64,000 nt of DNA from CAJCIT01 sp963771305 (GTDB lineage Bacteria > Acidobacteriota > Terriglobia > Bryobacterales > Bryobacteraceae). The stretch spans positions 1 to 64,000 of the forward strand of contig CAVYTS010000037.1 in assembly GCA_963771305.1 (NCBI GenBank), given 5' to 3'. The translations under genes were made by a program, and so were the position numbers. Positions 60,240 through 64,000 of the stretch are shown one piece after another. How positions within the stretch are numbered: the stretch's first letter is position 1; each line of letters opens with the position of its first letter. The notes under the pieces were generated by a model. That model was not told the origin of the DNA, did no database searches, and saw only the letters and a program-made list of their open reading frames with translations.

Positions 60240-63032
60240 ATGACGCCGCGCGCCACTTACCGACTGCAATTCCACAAAGATTTTGGCTTCGATCAGGCGG
60301 CAGAAGTTGCGCCCTACCTTTCGCGGCTCGGAGTCAGCCATATCTACGCATCCCCCTGGCTAAAGGCGCGACCGGGCAGTTTGCACGGATATGACATCGT
60401 GGACCACCACGCCTTGAATCCAGAACTTGGTGACTGGGAGGCATTCGATCGAATGGTCGCGGCGATAAAGGCCAACGGACTTCGCCAGATCCTGGACTTC
60501 GTGCCAAATCACATGGGTGTGGGTGGGGCGGACAATCCGCTCTGGATTGACGTGCTGGAATGGGGGCCCAGGTCGGCGCACGCCGGATGGTTCGACATCG
60601 ATTGGGGTTCGGATCGATCGTATCTGCACGACAAACTACTAGTGCCGTTTCTAGGCGACCAGTATGGCGTTGAACTGGAGGCGGGCAAGCTTGTCGTGAA
60701 GTTCGATGAGCAGGAGGGCTCATTCGCAGTCTGGGCCTACGACACGCACAAACTGCCAATCTGCCCGTTGCATTATTCTCGGATCCTCGGCACTGCGCAT
60801 CCTGAACTGGAGCGTCTCGGTGACGATTTCTCGAGTCTGCCGGAGTGGCGCCCACAAGTGACGCGCCGCGCGGGAGAGCTCAAGGCTGAGCTGGCGCGAT
60901 GTTGGCTCGAGCACGGAGATGTGCGTGTGGCCATCCAGGAGGCCCTTCGGGGGCTGAACGGCACGCCGGGACTTAACGAGAGCTGGAGCGATTTGCACGC
61001 TCTGATTCAGGATCAGTATTGGCGTGCGGCATACTTTCGCGTTGCAGCCGATGACATCAACTACCGCCGGTTCTTCAACGTGAATGAGCTCGCCGGCATC
61101 CGGATGGAATTACCGGAAGTCTTCGATCATGCGCACAAGCTCGTTTTCCAGCTCATCGACGACGGGACGTTGGATGGTCTTCGAATCGACCACGTGGACG
61201 GGCTTCTGAATCCGAAGGAGTACCTCGAGCGATTGCAGACCAGTACAGGAACCCCGCAGGAGCCATTTTATGTGGTTGTCGAGAAGATCCTCGCCAGCCA
61301 CGAAGGCTTGCGAGAGGACTGGCCCGTTCAGGGCACGACCGGTTACGAGTTCGCGAACCTGGTGCTTGGGTTGTTGATCGACACTTCGGGGGAAGAGGCG
61401 TTTACGCGAATTTACGCAAACTTCACCGGTGAGACCAAAGCCTTCGGAGAGATTGTCCGCGAATCGAAATTGCTGATCATGAGGAATCAGATGTCGAGCG
61501 AACTGAACACTCTCGCTTATGAGGCCGCTCGCGTTGCACGGCATCAGCCGCGGACCGCCGATTTCACTCACAACATTCTGCGCCGGGCGATCCGCGAAGT
61601 GGTGGCCTGCTTTCCGGTGTACCGGACGTACCTGGACACAGCTGGCAAAGCTACAGAGAGTGACCTGCGCGACCTCGATTGGGCCATTAAGCAGGCTCGT
61701 GCCAGCGAAACAGATGTGGACCCGAGCGTGTTCACTTTCTTGCGCACGATACTGAGCGGTGAACTCGTGGCTAAGCGTGGTAGCGGCTTCAGCCGCCACG
61801 CTGTACTGCGTTGCGCAATGAAGCTGCAGCAGTACAGTGGTCCGGTGATGGCGAAGGGCCTGGAGGATACCGCCTTCTATCGATACAACCGGTTCGTCGC
61901 CTTGAACGAAGTGGGAGGGCACCCCGACCACTTTGGCGTCGCTCTTTCCGCGTTTCACAAAGCGAACGCGGGCCGCCTGAAGCGTTGGCCGGACACAATG
62001 CTTGCCACGTCCACGCACGATACCAAGCGCGGAGAGGACACACGCGCGCGCCTTGCCGTGCTTTCGGAGATGCCGGACGAGTGGGCCCGCCAGGTGCAGT
62101 CCTGGAGCAAGATTCTGCGAGCCCGACGCGCGGACATTGAGGCGACAGCTCCCCCGCATCGCAACGACGAGTACCTGTTCTACCAACTCCTGGTGGGCAC
62201 TTGGCCCGCAGAACTAATGGGAAGCGACGTACTCGACGCATCTGCACTTACGGCCTTCACCGAACGGTTGAAGGGCGCGATGCTCAAATCGATGCGTGAA
62301 GCGAAGGTAAACACCACGTGGTCGTCGCCTAATAAGGATTATGAAGACGCGGTCCTACTGTTCGTTGGCGATGCGCTGAGCCCCGATCGGTCAAGTGCCT
62401 TCCTGGCGGCTTTCCTTCCGTTTCAGGAGCGCGTCGCTAGGCTGGGAATGCACAACAGTTTGCTCCAGACCACCCTAAAGCTGACGGTTCCCGGCGTCCC
62501 CGACATTTACCAGGGCGCGGAACTGTGGGACTTGAGCCTGGTCGATCCGGACAACCGGCGGCCAGTCGATTTCGGCCGGCGCGGCCGGATGTTAGCGGAA
62601 CTCAAGGCTAGCGCTTGTCGTAAGGAGCTATCATTACGAGTTCTCAAGGAACGGTGGCAGGATGGTGCAATCAAGCTGTTCATCACCTCGACAATCCTGT
62701 GTTTTCGCAACGATAACAATGAGCTTTTTGCGAAGGGCGAGTACGAACCGCTGCCTGCGTCAGGAGACAAAGCAGCCAACATCTGCGCGTTTTCGAGGCG
62801 CTTCGGGCTTGACCGTGTATTGGTAGCGGCAGCCCGTTTTCCTGCGCAGATGGAGCACGACTTCACATGGCGCGGAACGAAGATCTCGATGCCCGCTGGG
62901 AGTGAAGCAGGCACCTGGCTTAATATCCTGACTGGAGCTGAAGTGAACGCGCGTGAAGGTGAACTCAGTGCGGAGACGGTGTTCAGTGAGTTGCCTGTCG
63001 CGGTTTTCACCACGGTCAGGCGCAACAATTAG
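60240..63032 (+). CDS. treY: Maltooligosyltrehalose synthase
   Basis: The 930-residue GH13 enzyme converts the reducing-end alpha-1,4 bond of maltooligosaccharides to trehalose linkage. Motifs: ATYRLQFHKDFGFDQAAEVAPYLSRLGVSHIYASPWLKA, DFVPNHMG, catalytic D317 in GLRIDHVDGL, EKILASHE, TSTHDTKRGEDTRARLAVLSEMP (the family signature) and PDIYQGAELWDLSLVDPDNRRPVDF. Normal TreY length. ATG 60240 has GGAGA upstream; a GTG at 60210 is inferior. The usual partners treZ and glgX are absent here, so the rest of the pathway must be elsewhere, or this is an orphan. Substrate could come from glycogen. Confidence 0.96.
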   Translation: MTPRATYRLQFHKDFGFDQAAEVAPYLSRLGVSHIYASPWLKARPGSLHGYDIVDHHALNPELGDWEAFDRMVAAIKANGLRQILDFVPNHMGVGGADNPLWIDVLEWGPRSAHAGWFDIDWGSDRSYLHDKLLVPFLGDQYGVELEAGKLVVKFDEQEGSFAVWAYDTHKLPICPLHYSRILGTAHPELERLGDDFSSLPEWRPQVTRRAGELKAELARCWLEHGDVRVAIQEALRGLNGTPGLNESWSDLHALIQDQYWRAAYFRVAADDINYRRFFNVNELAGIRMELPEVFDHAHKLVFQLIDDGTLDGLRIDHVDGLLNPKEYLERLQTSTGTPQEPFYVVVEKILASHEGLREDWPVQGTTGYEFANLVLGLLIDTSGEEAFTRIYANFTGETKAFGEIVRESKLLIMRNQMSSELNTLAYEAARVARHQPRTADFTHNILRRAIREVVACFPVYRTYLDTAGKATESDLRDLDWAIKQARASETDVDPSVFTFLRTILSGELVAKRGSGFSRHAVLRCAMKLQQYSGPVMAKGLEDTAFYRYNRFVALNEVGGHPDHFGVALSAFHKANAGRLKRWPDTMLATSTHDTKRGEDTRARLAVLSEMPDEWARQVQSWSKILRARRADIEATAPPHRNDEYLFYQLLVGTWPAELMGSDVLDASALTAFTERLKGAMLKSMREAKVNTTWSSPNKDYEDAVLLFVGDALSPDRSSAFLAAFLPFQERVARLGMHNSLLQTTLKLTVPGVPDIYQGAELWDLSLVDPDNRRPVDFGRRGRMLAELKASACRKELSLRVLKERWQDGAIKLFITSTILCFRNDNNELFAKGEYEPLPASGDKAANICAFSRRFGLDRVLVAAARFPAQMEHDFTWRGTKISMPAGSEAGTWLNILTGAEVNAREGELSAETVFSELPVAVFTTVRRNN

Positions 63033-63043
63033 ATAGAAAATCG

Positions 63044-63235
63044 TTGCCTGCGCTCGCCCAAAACTATACGACAGCCCCCATTAACAAGTTTCGGTCCGCC
63101 CGCGTGTTGGTGATTATCGACGTCCGGTCGCGTTATAGTTCGGCCGGCGGCGCGGCAAATGTTGCCATGAACATCGCAGGTCTTGGAGCCAGTGTGGATT
63201 TGGTGGGCCGGATCGCTGGCAGGTTGCTGCCCTAG
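63044..63235 (+). pseudogene. hldE/rfaE-like sugar kinase remnant
   Basis: The 63-codon open frame reads INKFRSARVLVIIDVRSRYSS followed by AGGAANVAMNIAGLGASVDLVGRI and a stop. The first block is the start of the PfkB-type kinase domain of HldE/RfaE1 (VLVIGDVMLDRY) and the second is its downstream GGAANVA motif. About 30 residues between them are missing and the remaining ~250 residues of the kinase are absent. The fragment is therefore an internally deleted and 3'-truncated remnant. Starting codon TTG at 63044. It meets a truncated gene on the opposite strand at 63232-63235. Confidence 0.65.
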
Positions 63236-63660
63236 AGGCCGTTGGGACGCGTCACACTCTGTGCGGCCACGGGACTTGTCCCACTGGTCTCAAAGGTCTT
63301 CATGCCATTACGTAGAACTTCGAGCTCGAGGGATTGGCCGGGGGCCACATGCTCAAGCACGGCTTCGTAAAGACGGCGTGCCCGCATCTCCGCGCCGGGC
63401 TCCCGGCGAACCAATTTCGCCACCGCCTTTTGCCACTCAGCGGATGGTGCGGTGCGGTAACGCACCAGCCAGTTGGCATCGCTGTCTGGCGAGAGCCATG
63501 CGACGGCTGTCAGGCCGGTTTCACCAGTCGCTACCAGACGCGGCTTCTCTGTGAAATATTCATGGGAGGCTGTGGCGGTGACGCGCACGAGCGAGAAAAT
63601 CAGGGCCAAGCCGAACACTACGGGCATGGCCAGAGTGGACAAACGAGGGAGGGAAATCAT
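63232..63660 (-). CDS. Secreted protein fragment, N-terminal domain of a metallophosphoesterase-like protein
   Basis: The 142-residue protein has a signal peptide (LAMPVVFGLALIFSLVRVTA) and a fibronectin-III-like/PAP-N-type beta domain (ETGLTAVAWLSPDSDANWLVRYRT, VLEHVAPGQSLELEVLRNGMKTFETSGT). In such proteins a phosphoesterase domain normally follows the ...SGTFRT strand, but here it ends with SPVAAQSVTRPNGL and a stop. It may be a truncated gene left by the same event that cut the hldE fragment. It could also be a complete small exported protein. Spacer 63661-63816 has no visible gene. Confidence 0.55.
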   Translation of the reverse strand: MISLPRLSTLAMPVVFGLALIFSLVRVTATASHEYFTEKPRLVATGETGLTAVAWLSPDSDANWLVRYRTAPSAEWQKAVAKLVRREPGAEMRARRLYEAVLEHVAPGQSLELEVLRNGMKTFETSGTSPVAAQSVTRPNGL

Positions 63661-63816
63661 TGATGCAACGGTTACAACTGAACTTTAGCACTAGTAAGTA
63701 TACGGGGGAGGCGATCTTTCGTTAGCATAGATCGACGGGTACCCCGGCCTGAGAACCGAGACACCGTTAAGCGGCTGATGGCACAGGGTTTAATGGACCG
63801 GTCGAATGGCAAAGGT

Positions 63817-64000
63817 CTAATGGAAGGAAATCGTAAATTCATGTCCGTGCCGGCTCAGTTGCGGGCTCCGGGCGCCGACGTCCGCCATAAAGGCCAGCTT
63901 GTCCTCGGGAGCAATCAGCACATCGCCGGAACCGGCGTATTGGATCTGAACTCGATCAAGTGACAGCGCCAGAGCACTTCGGGAATCCGAGGACGGGCGG
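63817..64000 (-). CDS. Partial protein, C-terminal 60 residues (start beyond right edge)
   Basis: An open frame on the minus strand from the window edge to TAG at 63817-63819 has coding-like composition: ALALSLDRVQIQYAGSGDVL, IAPEDKLAFMADVGARSPQL, ending HGHEFTISFH. No family recognised. The plus-strand open frame at 63778-63963 overlaps it and is taken as a shadow. The N-terminus lies beyond position 64000. Confidence 0.5.
   Translation of the reverse strand, partial: RPSSDSRSALALSLDRVQIQYAGSGDVLIAPEDKLAFMADVGARSPQLSRHGHEFTISFH

Noticed and set aside
63778..63963. 61-codon plus-strand open frame near the right edge
   Set aside because: Overlaps a more coding-like frame on the minus strand; repetitive MDRSNGKGLMEGN start is unconvincing.

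Overview
The window looks like chromosomal DNA of an Acidobacteriota member, most likely of the Solibacter/Bryobacter type. This is inferred from lineage-typical families read directly from the translations: a PadR regulator followed by two ~870-residue duplicated permeases of the ADOP type, an Oar-like TonB-dependent receptor with an N-terminal carboxypeptidase-regulatory domain, two DUF2934 proteins (one fused to Hsp20), a TGPRTPAG-type protein at the left edge, and many secreted beta-propeller and TPR proteins. I see no phage, transposase, CRISPR array, rRNA or convincing tRNA.

Layout. 1-3.2 kb: a partial conserved protein, a palindrome-rich spacer, a PhoB/OmpR response regulator without a kinase, signal peptidase I and a DUF2934 protein. 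3.5-6.6 kb: the Oar-like receptor. 6.6-11.5 kb (minus): a three-gene operon of a membrane patatin, a multi-span membrane protein and a secreted gluzincin/TPR protein. 11.6-15.5 kb: a secreted PQQ-type propeller (frameshifted) and a lysyl-endopeptidase-like serine protease with three tandem C-terminal repeats. 15.5-23.6 kb: GNAT, GH3 beta-glucosidase, a protein with a degenerate GGDEF-like domain, a type-B carboxylesterase, a K+ channel and a TolB-like propeller. 23.6-27.3 kb (minus): an ArsA/Get3d-like ATPase with a small Cys protein, an ICMT-like methyltransferase, a delta-9 desaturase and DUF2934-Hsp20. 27.6-39 kb (plus): glycogen phosphorylase, a fused PlsC/OlsB-type acyltransferase, a TPR lipoprotein plus CAAX-protease-related membrane protein, acetyl-CoA synthetase, a decayed secreted protein and a uronate-isomerase-like amidohydrolase. 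39.1-44.9 kb: padR plus two ADOP permeases. 46-51.6 kb (minus): a compact cluster yebC-ruvC-hypothetical-tlpA-deoB-tpiA. 52.8-60 kb: a glucoamylase, facing a GT84-type glucan synthase that lacks the GH94 domain and overlaps an ABC exporter by 4 bp. 60.2-63 kb: an orphan maltooligosyltrehalose synthase. 63-64 kb: two truncated genes abutting tail to tail (an apparent deletion scar) and a partial gene at the edge.

Most notable: (1) the ABC exporter / GT84 synthase without GH94 / free glucoamylase cluster, a possible reduced cyclic or linear beta-glucan synthesis-export module; (2) a TPR lipoprotein with an exosortase-associated CAAX-protease relative but no exosortase in view; (3) a repeated pattern in which signal-peptide coding frames of secreted-protein genes do not match their start codons (about 11.7, 13.3, 46.0 and 49.6 kb), from assembly indels or real decay; (4) the scar at 63235. 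All family assignments come from reading motifs; no database search was possible.
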